From Dorea sp. (GTDB taxonomy: Bacteria; Bacillota_A; Clostridia; Lachnospirales; Lachnospiraceae): a stretch of 16,002 nucleotides of DNA. Each line of letters starts with the position of its first letter. Position 1 is the stretch's first letter. Both the position numbers and the translations under genes were made by a program. Positions 1 through 6,075 of the stretch are shown piece after piece. Under the pieces are notes generated by a model, which was given only the letters and a program-made list of their open reading frames with translations, made no database searches and was not told the origin of the DNA. The DNA lies in assembly GCA_016295505.1 (NCBI GenBank), contig JAEDLC010000035.1, positions 1 through 16,002 on the forward strand, read 5' to 3'.

Positions 1-15
1 AAGAAACTGAAAACA

Positions 16-36
16 GAGAAGCCACAGCAGCTTCTC
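16..36 (+). promoter_or_regulatory. intergenic RNA hairpin ahead of rplF
   Basis: A perfect 7-bp stem (GAGAAGC at 16-22 with GCTTCTC at 30-36) closes a 7-nt loop. It lies 15 bases upstream of the rplF SD. No T-run follows, so it is not an intrinsic terminator. In this operon family the preceding gene is normally rpsH; the C-terminal end of S8 is not recognisable in bases 1-50, so this stretch is probably intergenic. Function is unknown; mRNA processing or stability is a guess. Confidence 0.4.
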
Positions 37-65
37 CGAGAATCTAAGTTAAGGAGGAAATGAAA

Positions 66-608
66 ATGTCACGTATCGGTAGACATCCAATTGCAATTCC
101 GGCAGGTGTAACTGTTGAAATCGCAGAGAACAATAAAGTGACTGTAACAGGTCCAAAGGGAACTCTTGTAAGAGAACTTCCTACAGAAATGGAAATCAAG
201 GTAGAAGGTGCAGAAGTTGTAGTAACAAGACCAAATGACTTAAAGAAAATGAAATCTTTACATGGTCTTACAAGAACACTGATCAACAACATGGTTGTTG
301 GTGTTACAGATGGATACCAGAAGGTTCTGGAAGTAAATGGTGTTGGTTACAGAGCAGCAAAAGCAGGAAATAAATTAACACTGAGTCTTGGATATTCTCA
401 TCCGGTAGAGATGATTGATCCGGAAGGTGTTGAGACTGTTGTTGAAGGCCAGAACAAGATTATTGTTAAGGGTATCAGCAAAGAAAAAGTTGGCCAGTAC
501 GCAGCTGAAATCAGAGACAAGAGAAGACCGGAGCCATATAAGGGCAAAGGCATCAAGTATGCTGATGAAGTGATCAGACGTAAAGTTGGTAAGACAGGTA
601 AGAAATAA
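66..608 (+). CDS. rplF: 50S ribosomal protein L6 (uL6)
   Basis: Encodes the large-subunit protein L6, which sits near the sarcin-ricin loop and the factor-binding region of the 50S subunit. The protein is 180 aa, normal for bacterial L6, and starts MSRIGRHPI. The family hallmark near the C-terminus, a PEPYKGKGIKY segment, is intact. There are two in-frame ATGs, at 60 and 66. The SD AAGGAGG at 51-57 is only 2 bases from the first but 8 bases from the second, so 66 is chosen, and the family's N-terminus agrees. It is the first complete gene of the spc-operon segment, and rplR follows after 17 bases. Identification is certain; only the two-codon start choice is inferred. Confidence 0.97.
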   Translation: MSRIGRHPIAIPAGVTVEIAENNKVTVTGPKGTLVRELPTEMEIKVEGAEVVVTRPNDLKKMKSLHGLTRTLINNMVVGVTDGYQKVLEVNGVGYRAAKAGNKLTLSLGYSHPVEMIDPEGVETVVEGQNKIIVKGISKEKVGQYAAEIRDKRRPEPYKGKGIKYADEVIRRKVGKTGKK

Positions 609-625
609 GAAAGGAGAGTGTAAAA

Positions 626-994
626 ATGGTTAGCAAAAAATCAAGAAATGAAGTACGTGTTAACAAACACAGAAAATTACGTAACCGTTTAAGCGGTACT
701 GCTGAGTGCCCACGTTTAGCGGTATTTAGAAGTAACAATCATATGTATGCTCAGATCATTGATGATACAGCTCACAATACTCTGGTTTCCGCATCCACTC
801 TTCAGAAAGATGTGAAAGCAAACTTAGAGAAAACAAACAATGTTGAAGCAGCAGCTTATCTTGGAAAAGTAATCGCTGAGAAGGCATTGGAAAAAGGTAT
901 TAAAGACGTTGTCTTTGACAGAGGCGGATTTATTTACCAGGGTAAAGTTCAGGCATTGGCAGACGCAGCTAGAGAAGCTGGGTTGAATTTCTAG
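626..994 (+). CDS. rplR: 50S ribosomal protein L18 (uL18)
   Basis: Encodes L18, one of the proteins that binds 5S rRNA and helps dock it in the central protuberance of the 50S subunit. The protein is 122 aa, the usual bacterial length. It has a basic N-terminus (MVSKKSRNEVRVNKHRKLR), the family segment RPRLAVF-like TAECPRLAVFRSNNHMYAQIIDD near residues 25-48, and the C-terminal VVFDRGGFIYQGKVQALADAAREAGL motif region. An SD AAGGAGAG lies 8 bases ahead of the ATG. It sits between rplF and rpsE in the canonical order, with gaps of 17 and 14 bases, so it is cotranscribed and probably translationally coupled. Confidence 0.97.
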   Translation: MVSKKSRNEVRVNKHRKLRNRLSGTAECPRLAVFRSNNHMYAQIIDDTAHNTLVSASTLQKDVKANLEKTNNVEAAAYLGKVIAEKALEKGIKDVVFDRGGFIYQGKVQALADAAREAGLNF

Positions 995-1008
995 AAGGAG
1001 GAGCACAC

Positions 1009-1518
1009 ATGAAACAGGAACGTATTGATGCTAGTCAATTAGAATTAACAGAAAAAGTAGTATCAATTAAGCGTGTAACCAAAGTTGTTAAGGGTGGCCG
1101 TAATATGAGATTCACAGCTTTAGTTGTTGTTGGTGATGGAAATGGTCATGTTGGTGCAGGCTTAGGAAAAGCTACTGAAATCCCAGAAGCAATCCGCAAA
1201 GGAAAAGAAGATGCAGCTAAGAATCTTATTTCCGTAGCATTAGATGAAAATGAGAGTGTTACACACGATTTTATCGGTAAATTCGGAGGCGCTTCCGTAT
1301 TATTGAAGAAAGCTCCGGAAGGTACTGGAGTTATCGCCGGTGGTCCGGCGCGTGCCGTAATCGAGATGGCAGGAATCAAGAATATTCGTACAAAATCTCT
1401 TGGCTCCAACAATAAGCAGAACGTAGTTCTTGCAACAATCGATGGATTACGCCAGATTAAGACTCCGGAAGAGGTAGCTAAGCTTCGCGGTAAATCTGTG
1501 GAAGAGATCTTAGGCTAA
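1009..1518 (+). CDS. rpsE: 30S ribosomal protein S5 (uS5)
   Basis: Encodes S5, a 30S protein that supports decoding accuracy and lines the mRNA entry channel with S3 and S4. The protein is 169 aa. The N-terminal double-stranded RNA-binding-like domain is clear at about residues 14-77, including the KVVKGGRNMRF loop, where spectinomycin-resistance changes occur in other bacteria, and the VGDGNGHVGAGLGKA segment. The C-terminal domain includes GTGVIAGGPARAVIEMAGI. The SD AAGGAGGAG is 6-7 bases ahead of the ATG. It lies in the canonical order between rplR and rpmD with 14-base gaps on both sides. Nothing is unusual in the key loop. Confidence 0.97.
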   Translation: MKQERIDASQLELTEKVVSIKRVTKVVKGGRNMRFTALVVVGDGNGHVGAGLGKATEIPEAIRKGKEDAAKNLISVALDENESVTHDFIGKFGGASVLLKKAPEGTGVIAGGPARAVIEMAGIKNIRTKSLGSNNKQNVVLATIDGLRQIKTPEEVAKLRGKSVEEILG

Positions 1519-1532
1519 GGAGGTAGAATAAG

Positions 1533-1712
1533 ATGGCAGATTTAAAAGTTACATTAGTAAAGTCTACAATTGGAGCTGTACCGAAGCACAAAAAGACTGT
1601 TGAAGCATTAGGTCTGAGAAAGACAGGAAAGACAGTTGTCCTTCCGGATAATGCAGCAACAAGAGGTATGGTAAAACAGGTTTCTCACCTGGTAAAAGTA
1701 GAAGAAGTATAG
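1533..1712 (+). CDS. rpmD: 50S ribosomal protein L30 (uL30)
   Basis: A short 59-aa gene that length-filtered gene calls can miss. It reads MADLKVTLVKSTIGAVPKHK and continues to a VKVEEV C-terminus with a TAG stop. L30 is a small 50S protein; the N-terminal KVTLVKSTIG strand followed by KHKKTVEALGLRKTGKTV matches the family, and 59 aa is a standard length. The SD AAGGAGG at 1517-1523 overlaps the rpsE stop and gives a 9-base spacing to the ATG, so translation is probably coupled to S5. It occupies exactly the slot expected between rpsE and rplO. L30 is dispensable in some bacterial lineages but present and intact here. Confidence 0.96.
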   Translation: MADLKVTLVKSTIGAVPKHKKTVEALGLRKTGKTVVLPDNAATRGMVKQVSHLVKVEEV

Positions 1713-1741
1713 TATAATTATTCAGATAAGGAGGTGTCACA

Positions 1742-2182
1742 ATGGATTTATCAAACTTAAGACCTGCTGATGGAGCAAAACAGAGTGATAATTTCAGAAG
1801 AGGACGTGGACACGGTTCTGGAAATGGCAAGACAGCCGGTAAGGGACATAAGGGTCAGAAAGCTCGTTCTGGTGCAACAAGACCAGGTTTCGAAGGTGGC
1901 CAGATGCCATTATATAGAAGAATTCCAAAGAGAGGATTCACAAACAGAAATACGAAGACAATCGTTGGTATCAATGTAGATGCACTTGAAGTATTCGAGA
2001 ATGATTCAGTTGTATCTGTAGAGACATTGATCGAGCAGGGAATCGTTAAGAACCCAAGAGACGGTGTTAAGATCCTTGGAAGCGGAGAACTTACAAAGAA
2101 GCTTACAGTTCAGGCAAATGCATTCAGTGCAGGTGCTGTAGCTAAGATTGAGGCGTTAGGTGGAAAAGCAGAGGTGATCTAA
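1742..2182 (+). CDS. rplO: 50S ribosomal protein L15 (uL15)
   Basis: Encodes L15, a late-assembling 50S protein whose long basic extension reaches into 23S rRNA. The protein is 146 aa, the usual length. The N-terminal third has the typical glycine and basic-rich arm (residues about 18-45, RRGRGHGSGNGKTAGKGHKG), followed by FEGGQMPLYRRIPKRGF and a folded C-terminal domain. An SD AAGGAGG sits 7 bases ahead of the ATG. The stop codon TAA shares its last base with the secY start (TAATG), so secY translation is almost certainly coupled to L15, as in many other spc operons. Confidence 0.97.
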   Translation: MDLSNLRPADGAKQSDNFRRGRGHGSGNGKTAGKGHKGQKARSGATRPGFEGGQMPLYRRIPKRGFTNRNTKTIVGINVDALEVFENDSVVSVETLIEQGIVKNPRDGVKILGSGELTKKLTVQANAFSAGAVAKIEALGGKAEVI

Positions 2183-3498
2183 TGTTAGAAACATTCCGAA
2201 AGGCATTTCAAATTAAAGATATTCGCAAAAAAATCGGATATACGTTTTTGATGTTAGTTGTTATACGTATTGGCTCTCAGCTGCCGACACCAGGTGTGAA
2301 CGGCGCTTATATCAAAGAATTTTTTGAACAGAATACCGGTGAAGCGTTTAACTTGTTTAACGCTTTCACCGGCGGTTCCTTTGAACAGATGTCAGTTTTT
2401 GCGTTGAGTATTACGCCATACATTACTTCTTCAATCATTATGCAGCTTCTTACGATTGCAATTCCAAAGCTTGAGGAGATGCATAAAGATGGAGAGTCCG
2501 GAAGAAAAAAGATTGCGGCTATCACGCGTTATCTTACGGTAGGACTTGCATTGATCGAATCTACAGCCATGGCTGTCGGATTTGGACGTCAGGGACTTCT
2601 TGTAGAGTTTAACTTTGTTAATGCCGTGATTGTAGTACTTACTCTTACAGCCGGTTCTGCATTACTGATGTGGATTGGTGAGAGAATCACAGAAAAAGGT
2701 GTTGGAAACGGTATTTCTATTGTATTGGTAATCAACATCATTTCACGTATTCCTAGCGATATGACATCACTGTTTGATCAGTTTGTAAAAGGTAAGCCGA
2801 TCGCGTCAGCTGCCCTTGCAGTTGTTGTGATTCTTGCAATTATTATTCTCCTGGTGGTATTCACAGTGATTCTCCAGGACGGGGAAAGAAGAATTGCAGT
2901 ACAGTATTCACAGAAGGTAGTTGGAAGAAAGACCTATGGCGGACAATCTTCTAACATTCCGTTGAAAGTGAATACGGCCGGTGTAATTCCAATCATCTTT
3001 TCTTCATCTCTGATGCAGTTCCCGATCGTAATTGCTTCTTTCCTTGGAAAAGGTAACGGGTCAGGAATCGGAAGCGAGATTCTTCGCGGTATGAATCAGG
3101 GAAACTGGTGTAATCCGGAACAGATTAAGTATTCATGGGGATTAATCGTATACATTATTCTTACTGTATTTTTTGCATACTTCTATACTTCAATTACTTT
3201 CAATCCATTAGAGATTGCAAATAATATGAAGAAGAGCGGCGGATTCATTCCAGGTATCCGTCCGGGAAGACCAACAGTTGAATACTTAAATAAGATATTG
3301 AATTATATCATCTTTATAGGTGCTTGTGGACTGATCGTGATACAGGTGATTCCAATCTTCTTTAACGGAGCACTTGGTGCAAGTGTATCATTTGGAGGAA
3401 CATCTCTGATCATTATCGTCAGTGTTGTACTTGAAACAATCAAGCAGCTGGAATCAATGACACTTGTGCGACATTACAAGGGATTTTTAAATAGCTAA
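2182..3498 (+). CDS. secY: preprotein translocase channel subunit SecY
   Basis: Encodes the central channel of the Sec translocon, which works with SecE, SecG and the SecA motor to export or insert proteins at the cytoplasmic membrane. The protein is 438 aa with about ten hydrophobic segments, starting near residues 18-36, 68-90, 113-133, 143-165, 170-190, 210-232, 262-286, 314-334, 369-392 and 396-416. The cytoplasmic loop GERRIAVQYSQKVVGRKTYGGQSSNIPLKVN and the later NMKKSGGFIPGIRPGRPT segment are family signatures. The start overlaps the rplO stop by one base, with the SD GAGGTGA inside rplO. A 61-base gap with a G.U-rich hairpin separates it from adk. Confidence 0.97.
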   Translation: MLETFRKAFQIKDIRKKIGYTFLMLVVIRIGSQLPTPGVNGAYIKEFFEQNTGEAFNLFNAFTGGSFEQMSVFALSITPYITSSIIMQLLTIAIPKLEEMHKDGESGRKKIAAITRYLTVGLALIESTAMAVGFGRQGLLVEFNFVNAVIVVLTLTAGSALLMWIGERITEKGVGNGISIVLVINIISRIPSDMTSLFDQFVKGKPIASAALAVVVILAIIILLVVFTVILQDGERRIAVQYSQKVVGRKTYGGQSSNIPLKVNTAGVIPIIFSSSLMQFPIVIASFLGKGNGSGIGSEILRGMNQGNWCNPEQIKYSWGLIVYIILTVFFAYFYTSITFNPLEIANNMKKSGGFIPGIRPGRPTVEYLNKILNYIIFIGACGLIVIQVIPIFFNGALGASVSFGGTSLIIIVSVVLETIKQLESMTLVRHYKGFLNS

Positions 3499-3500
3499 TT

Positions 3501-3537
3501 ATTTTGACTCGCGGGAATTTTTTTCGCGGGTTAAAAT
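3501..3537 (+). promoter_or_regulatory. strand-specific long hairpin between secY and adk
   Basis: Bases 3501-3517 can pair with 3521-3537 around a TTT loop. All 17 positions pair if G.U is allowed (four G.U pairs: 3506/3532, 3509/3529, 3514/3524 and 3515/3523). The G.U pairs would be A/C mismatches in the opposite-strand RNA, so the fold favours the + transcript. The run of seven T is inside the hairpin, not after it, so it is not a classical terminator. It may be a processing site or a pause or attenuation element reducing adk-map expression relative to ribosomal proteins. This is seen as sequence only; function is inference. Confidence 0.5.
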
Positions 3538-3559
3538 GCTATAAAGGAGGAACGAAGAT

Positions 3560-4204
3560 ATGAAAATAATTATGTTAGGAGCTCCGGGAGCGGGCAAGGG
3601 AACTCAGGCAAAGAAAATTGCCGCAAAATACAGCATCCCGCATATTTCTACAGGTGATATCTTCAGAGCTAACATTAAAAACGGTACAGAGCTTGGGAAA
3701 AAGGCTAAGACTTATATGGATCAGGGTCTGTTGGTACCGGATGAACTGGTTGTAGATCTTGTGGTTGATCGTGTAAAACAGGATGACTGTAAAAATGGAT
3801 ATGTTCTGGATGGATTTCCAAGAACAATTCCGCAGGCAGAGGCGCTGGATAAGGCACTGGAAGCTTTGGGAGAAAAGATGGATTATGCAATCGACGTAGA
3901 TGTACCGGATGAGAATATTGTTCGTCGTATGGGCGGACGCCGCGCCTGTGTAGGATGCGGGGCTACATACCATCTGGAGTATGCACCGACCAAAGTAGAA
4001 GGAATCTGTGATACCTGCGGAAAAGAGCTGATCCTCAGGGATGACGATAAACCGGAGACAGTACAGAAACGTCTGAATGTATATCATGAGCAGACACAGC
4101 CGTTGATCGACTATTATACAAATGCCGGAATCTTAAAGACTGTAGACGGAACAGTTGACATTGAAGATGTATTCGGTGCAATTGTTGAGATATTAGGAGC
4201 GTAA
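3560..4204 (+). CDS. adk: adenylate kinase
   Basis: Catalyses ATP + AMP = 2 ADP in the cytoplasm and balances the adenylate pool. The protein is 214 aa, the long-lid bacterial type. The P-loop GAPGAGKGTQ is at residues 7-16, the AMP-binding STGDIFR at 30-36 and DGFPRT at 84-89. The lid carries four cysteines (C130, C133, C150, C153), the zinc-binding lid typical of Gram-positive enzymes rather than the His/Ser/Asp/Thr network of the E. coli enzyme. The SD AAAGGAGG lies about 10 bases ahead of the ATG. The position between secY and map is the standard Firmicute arrangement, and map begins 2 bases after the stop. Confidence 0.97.
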   Translation: MKIIMLGAPGAGKGTQAKKIAAKYSIPHISTGDIFRANIKNGTELGKKAKTYMDQGLLVPDELVVDLVVDRVKQDDCKNGYVLDGFPRTIPQAEALDKALEALGEKMDYAIDVDVPDENIVRRMGGRRACVGCGATYHLEYAPTKVEGICDTCGKELILRDDDKPETVQKRLNVYHEQTQPLIDYYTNAGILKTVDGTVDIEDVFGAIVEILGA

Positions 4205-4206
4205 CA

Positions 4207-4968
4207 ATGGCAATCACTATCAAATCGGCACGGGAAATTGAGTTAATGACAGAGGCCGGGCGAATACTTGAAATTGTACATCATGAAATGGCGAAAGCGC
4301 TTCGTCCTGGAATGAGTACTCATGATATTGACCGTCTTGGAGAAGAAGTGATACGAAGCTATGACTGCATTCCTTCCTTTTTGAATTACAATGGTTATCC
4401 GGCTTCCATCTGTGTGTCGGTGAATCAGGAAGTGGTTCATGGTATTCCGGACCGACATCGTATCCTTCGGGAAGGAGATATTGTCAGTCTTGATGCCGGA
4501 GTCATCTATAAAGGATATCATTCGGATGCAGCGCGTACTTATGGCATCGGCGAGATCAGTAAAGAAGCGCAGCAGCTGATAGATGTGACAAGAGAAAGCT
4601 TCTTTGAAGGAATAAAATATGCCAGAGAAGGCAATCATTTATTTGATATATCATCTGCAATCGGCAGATATGCCGGGGAACGGGGATATGGAGTAGTCAA
4701 GGATCTCTGTGGACATGGAATCGGGACAGCATTACATGAAGCACCGGAGATACCGAATTATGAAATGAACAGAAAAGGTCCGAAACTGAAGGCCGGAATG
4801 ACATTAGCAATAGAACCGATGATTAACATTGGTTCATGGGAAGTGAAATGGCTGGATGACGACTGGACAGTGGTAACCAGGGACAGTTCCCTGTCTGCGC
4901 ATTATGAAAATACAGTACTGATAACGGAAGATGAACCGAAACTTCTGACTTTGACCCAGGATATGTAG
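4207..4968 (+). CDS. map: type I methionine aminopeptidase
   Basis: Removes the initiator methionine from nascent proteins after deformylation, when the second residue is small. The protein is 253 aa, a type Ia enzyme without an N-terminal extension. The five dinuclear-metal ligands are all present: D96, D107, H170, E203 and E234. The substrate-site histidines H78 and H177 are also in place. It begins 2 bases after the adk stop, with AGGAG inside the adk 3' end serving as SD, so the two are probably coupled. adk-map is the usual non-ribosomal insertion in Firmicute spc operons. Confidence 0.97.
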   Translation: MAITIKSAREIELMTEAGRILEIVHHEMAKALRPGMSTHDIDRLGEEVIRSYDCIPSFLNYNGYPASICVSVNQEVVHGIPDRHRILREGDIVSLDAGVIYKGYHSDAARTYGIGEISKEAQQLIDVTRESFFEGIKYAREGNHLFDISSAIGRYAGERGYGVVKDLCGHGIGTALHEAPEIPNYEMNRKGPKLKAGMTLAIEPMINIGSWEVKWLDDDWTVVTRDSSLSAHYENTVLITEDEPKLLTLTQDM

Positions 4969-4989
4969 TATGTATAAGAGGATATGGAT

Positions 4990-5268
4990 ATGACGTATGA
5001 GACAGGAATGCTTGCAAAGTCAAAAGCAGGTCATGATTCAGGTACAGTTTATGTAATTATTGATACAGATGAATCATATGTATATTTATCAGACGGAAAG
5101 ATAAGAACACTGGATCGTCTGAAAAAGAAAAAGAAAAAGCATGTGCAGATAATCTGCAGAAAATATGATGTGACTGCGCAGGATGATGCAGGAATAAGAC
5201 GGATACTGAAAGAATGGAAAAAGGAAGAAGATAACAGGAGGAATGAGACATGTCAAAAGCTGATGTAA
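4990..5268 (+). CDS. KOW-domain RNA-binding protein, L14e/L6e/L27e-like
   Basis: A small basic protein of 92 aa. Its N-terminal half (MTYETGMLAKSKAGHDSGTVYVIIDTDESYVYLSDGKIRTLDR) reads as a KOW-type beta-barrel like that of archaeal and eukaryotic ribosomal proteins L14e/L6e/L27e. The C-terminal half is charged, with a run of six lysines at about residues 46-51 and a KEWKKEEDNRR tail. In Clostridia such proteins are found between map and infA and are thought to bind RNA or ribosomes; the exact role is not established to my knowledge. Of two in-frame ATGs (4984, 4990), the SD AGAGGA at 4977-4982 fits only the second. The 3' end overlaps infA by 19 bases in another frame, implying coupling. Confidence 0.8.
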   Translation: MTYETGMLAKSKAGHDSGTVYVIIDTDESYVYLSDGKIRTLDRLKKKKKKHVQIICRKYDVTAQDDAGIRRILKEWKKEEDNRRNETCQKLM

Positions 5269-5468
5269 TTGAAATTGAAGGAACTGTAGTTGAAAAGCTG
5301 CCGAATGCAATGTTTCAGGTAGAACTTGAAAATGGACATCAGGTGCTTGCGCATATCAGTGGAAAGTTAAGAATGAATTTTATTAAGATCTTACCGGGAG
5401 ATAAGGTAACACTTGAACTGTCACCTTATGATCTTTCAAAAGGAAGAATTATCTGGAGAGATAAATAA
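5250..5468 (+). CDS. infA: translation initiation factor IF-1
   Basis: IF-1 binds the 30S A site during initiation and cooperates with IF-2 and IF-3. The protein is 72 aa, exactly the family length, and is a single OB-fold (S1-like). The diagnostic segments are IEIEGTVVEKLPNAMFQVELENGHQVLAHISGKLRMNFIKILPGDKV and the SPYDLSKGRIIWR end. The SD AGGAGG at 5236-5241 is 8 bases from the ATG and lies within the upstream KOW gene, whose 3' end overlaps this start. The next gene is 213 bases away, beyond a new promoter, so infA is the last gene of the upstream cluster. Confidence 0.97.
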   Translation: MSKADVIEIEGTVVEKLPNAMFQVELENGHQVLAHISGKLRMNFIKILPGDKVTLELSPYDLSKGRIIWRDK

Positions 5469-5515
5469 GATTCACACACATCACTTATCTTATAATAAGA
5501 AGTTCATAAAAATAA

Positions 5516-5592
5516 AATGCCCGGTAGGCGCAAAAAAAGCTTGACTTTGTTGACACAACATGGTATGCTATATAAGCGCGTTTCCGGGCATT
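5516..5592. repeat. 9-bp inverted repeat enclosing the rpmJ promoter
   Basis: AATGCCCGG at 5516-5524 is the exact reverse complement of CCGGGCATT at 5584-5592. Inside it, GCGC at 5528-5531 can pair with GCGC at 5576-5579, giving a two-part stem around a 44-base loop that contains the whole -35/-10 promoter. In read-through RNA from infA the arms could pair; in RNA started at the internal promoter only the right arm remains. The sequence shows the repeat; any role in separating the two transcription units is inference. Confidence 0.6.
5541..5569 (+). promoter_or_regulatory. promoter for the rpmJ-rpsM-rpsK-rpsD-rpoA-rplQ unit
   Basis: A -35 box TTGACT (5541-5546) and a -10 box TATGCT (5564-5569) are separated by 17 bases. 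TGG directly before the -10 box makes it an extended -10 promoter. Transcription would begin near 5576, leaving a leader of about 105 nt before rpmJ. This gives the alpha operon its own start separate from read-through of the spc genes. Confidence 0.7.
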
Positions 5593-5599
5593 ATTATGC

Positions 5600-5627
5600 T
5601 TTAAAACAATCGAGTTGCAGTTTTAAA
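5600..5627 (+). promoter_or_regulatory. hairpin in the rpmJ leader
   Basis: TTTAAAAC at 5600-5607 pairs perfectly with GTTTTAAA at 5620-5627 around a 12-nt loop. It lies about 25 nt into the predicted transcript. A-rich purine sequence, not a T-run, follows, so it is not a terminator. It is A/T-rich and may be only moderately stable. Confidence 0.4.
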
Positions 5628-5681
5628 AGGGAAAAAGCGCAGAAACAAATGGCATAGCAATGGATGAAAGGAGGATCCCCC

Positions 5682-5795
5682 GTGAAGGTTAGATCATCAG
5701 TAAAACCAATTTGCGAAAAATGCAAAGTAATCAAAAGAAAAGGAAGCGTTCGCATTATCTGCGAGAATCCAAAGCACAAACAAAGACAAGGCTAG
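5682..5795 (+). CDS. rpmJ: 50S ribosomal protein L36 (bL36), zinc-ribbon form
   Basis: A 37-aa gene with a GTG start: MKVRSSVKPICEKCKVIKRK followed by a 17-residue tail ending in RQG. L36 is the smallest 50S protein and binds 23S rRNA domain VI. The zinc ribbon is complete (C11, C14, C27, H32), so this is the zinc-containing form rather than the cysteine-free paralogue that some bacteria use under zinc limitation. An SD AAAGGAGG at 5668-5675 is 6 bases ahead of the GTG. It is the first gene after the internal promoter. A highly structured 280-base gap separates it from rpsM, although in many Firmicutes these two genes are close together. Confidence 0.96.
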   Translation: MKVRSSVKPICEKCKVIKRKGSVRIICENPKHKQRQG

Positions 5796-6075
5796 TCATT
5801 GTTCGTATGTGTTTTAGGCGGCTGATAGCTCTGTGCAGTAATCGTACAGACTATTTAAAATATACAAGGCAGCACCTGTAGCCGGTGAGCGACCTCGTAT
5901 ATTGCTTCTAATGCCGGCTCGTCATTACCGCATTTCTACTATAATAATATGCGGTGGCCGGAAAGGGCATGATACCGAACATGCCTGGGACAAAGGTGTT
6001 GTCCCCTATTAAAGACGATATGTAACATTGAGATGAATATCTCAAAAACCAGAAAAGAAAATGGAGGAAAATCAC
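5796..6075 (+). promoter_or_regulatory. highly structured candidate RNA leader before rpsM
   Basis: No gene fits in these 280 bases. By eye the + strand folds into six consecutive hairpins. P1: 5825-5835/5844-5854 region, ATAG/CTAT plus TCTGTGC/GTACAGA with one bulged C. P2: AATATAC 5859-5865 with GTATATT 5897-5903, then AGG/CCT and CACC/GGTG inside. P3: 5914-5919 with 5956-5961, enclosing ACCGCAT 5927-5933 paired with ATGCGGT 5949-5955. P4: GGGCATG 5965-5971 with CATGCCT 5980-5986. P5, directly abutting: GGGACAA 5987-5993 with TTGTCCC 5999-6005. P6: TTGAGAT 6028-6034 with ATCTCAA 6039-6045. None is followed by a T-run. The SD of rpsM (GGAGG, 6063-6067) is single-stranded in this model. It most resembles an r-protein autoregulatory leader; S4, encoded downstream, is a plausible ligand. 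I do not recognise it as a named RNA family. Confidence 0.6.

Noticed and set aside
1713..1718. TATAAT between rpmD and rplO as an internal promoter
   Set aside because: The sequence at the -35 distance is TGGTAA, a poor match, and the position lies within a tight operon.
3575..4087. Reverse-strand open frame of 170 codons opposite adk
   Set aside because: It overlaps a certain adk gene almost entirely and has no recognisable motif.
5987..6005. P5 hairpin in the rpsM leader as an intrinsic terminator
   Set aside because: It is followed by CTATTAAAG rather than a T-run, so it does not meet the terminator pattern.
5796..6075. T-box or common metabolite riboswitch in the rpmJ-rpsM gap
   Set aside because: The conserved T-box GGTGGNACCGCG sequence and terminator are missing, and no familiar riboswitch core was recognised. 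SRP RNA and tmRNA signatures were also not seen.
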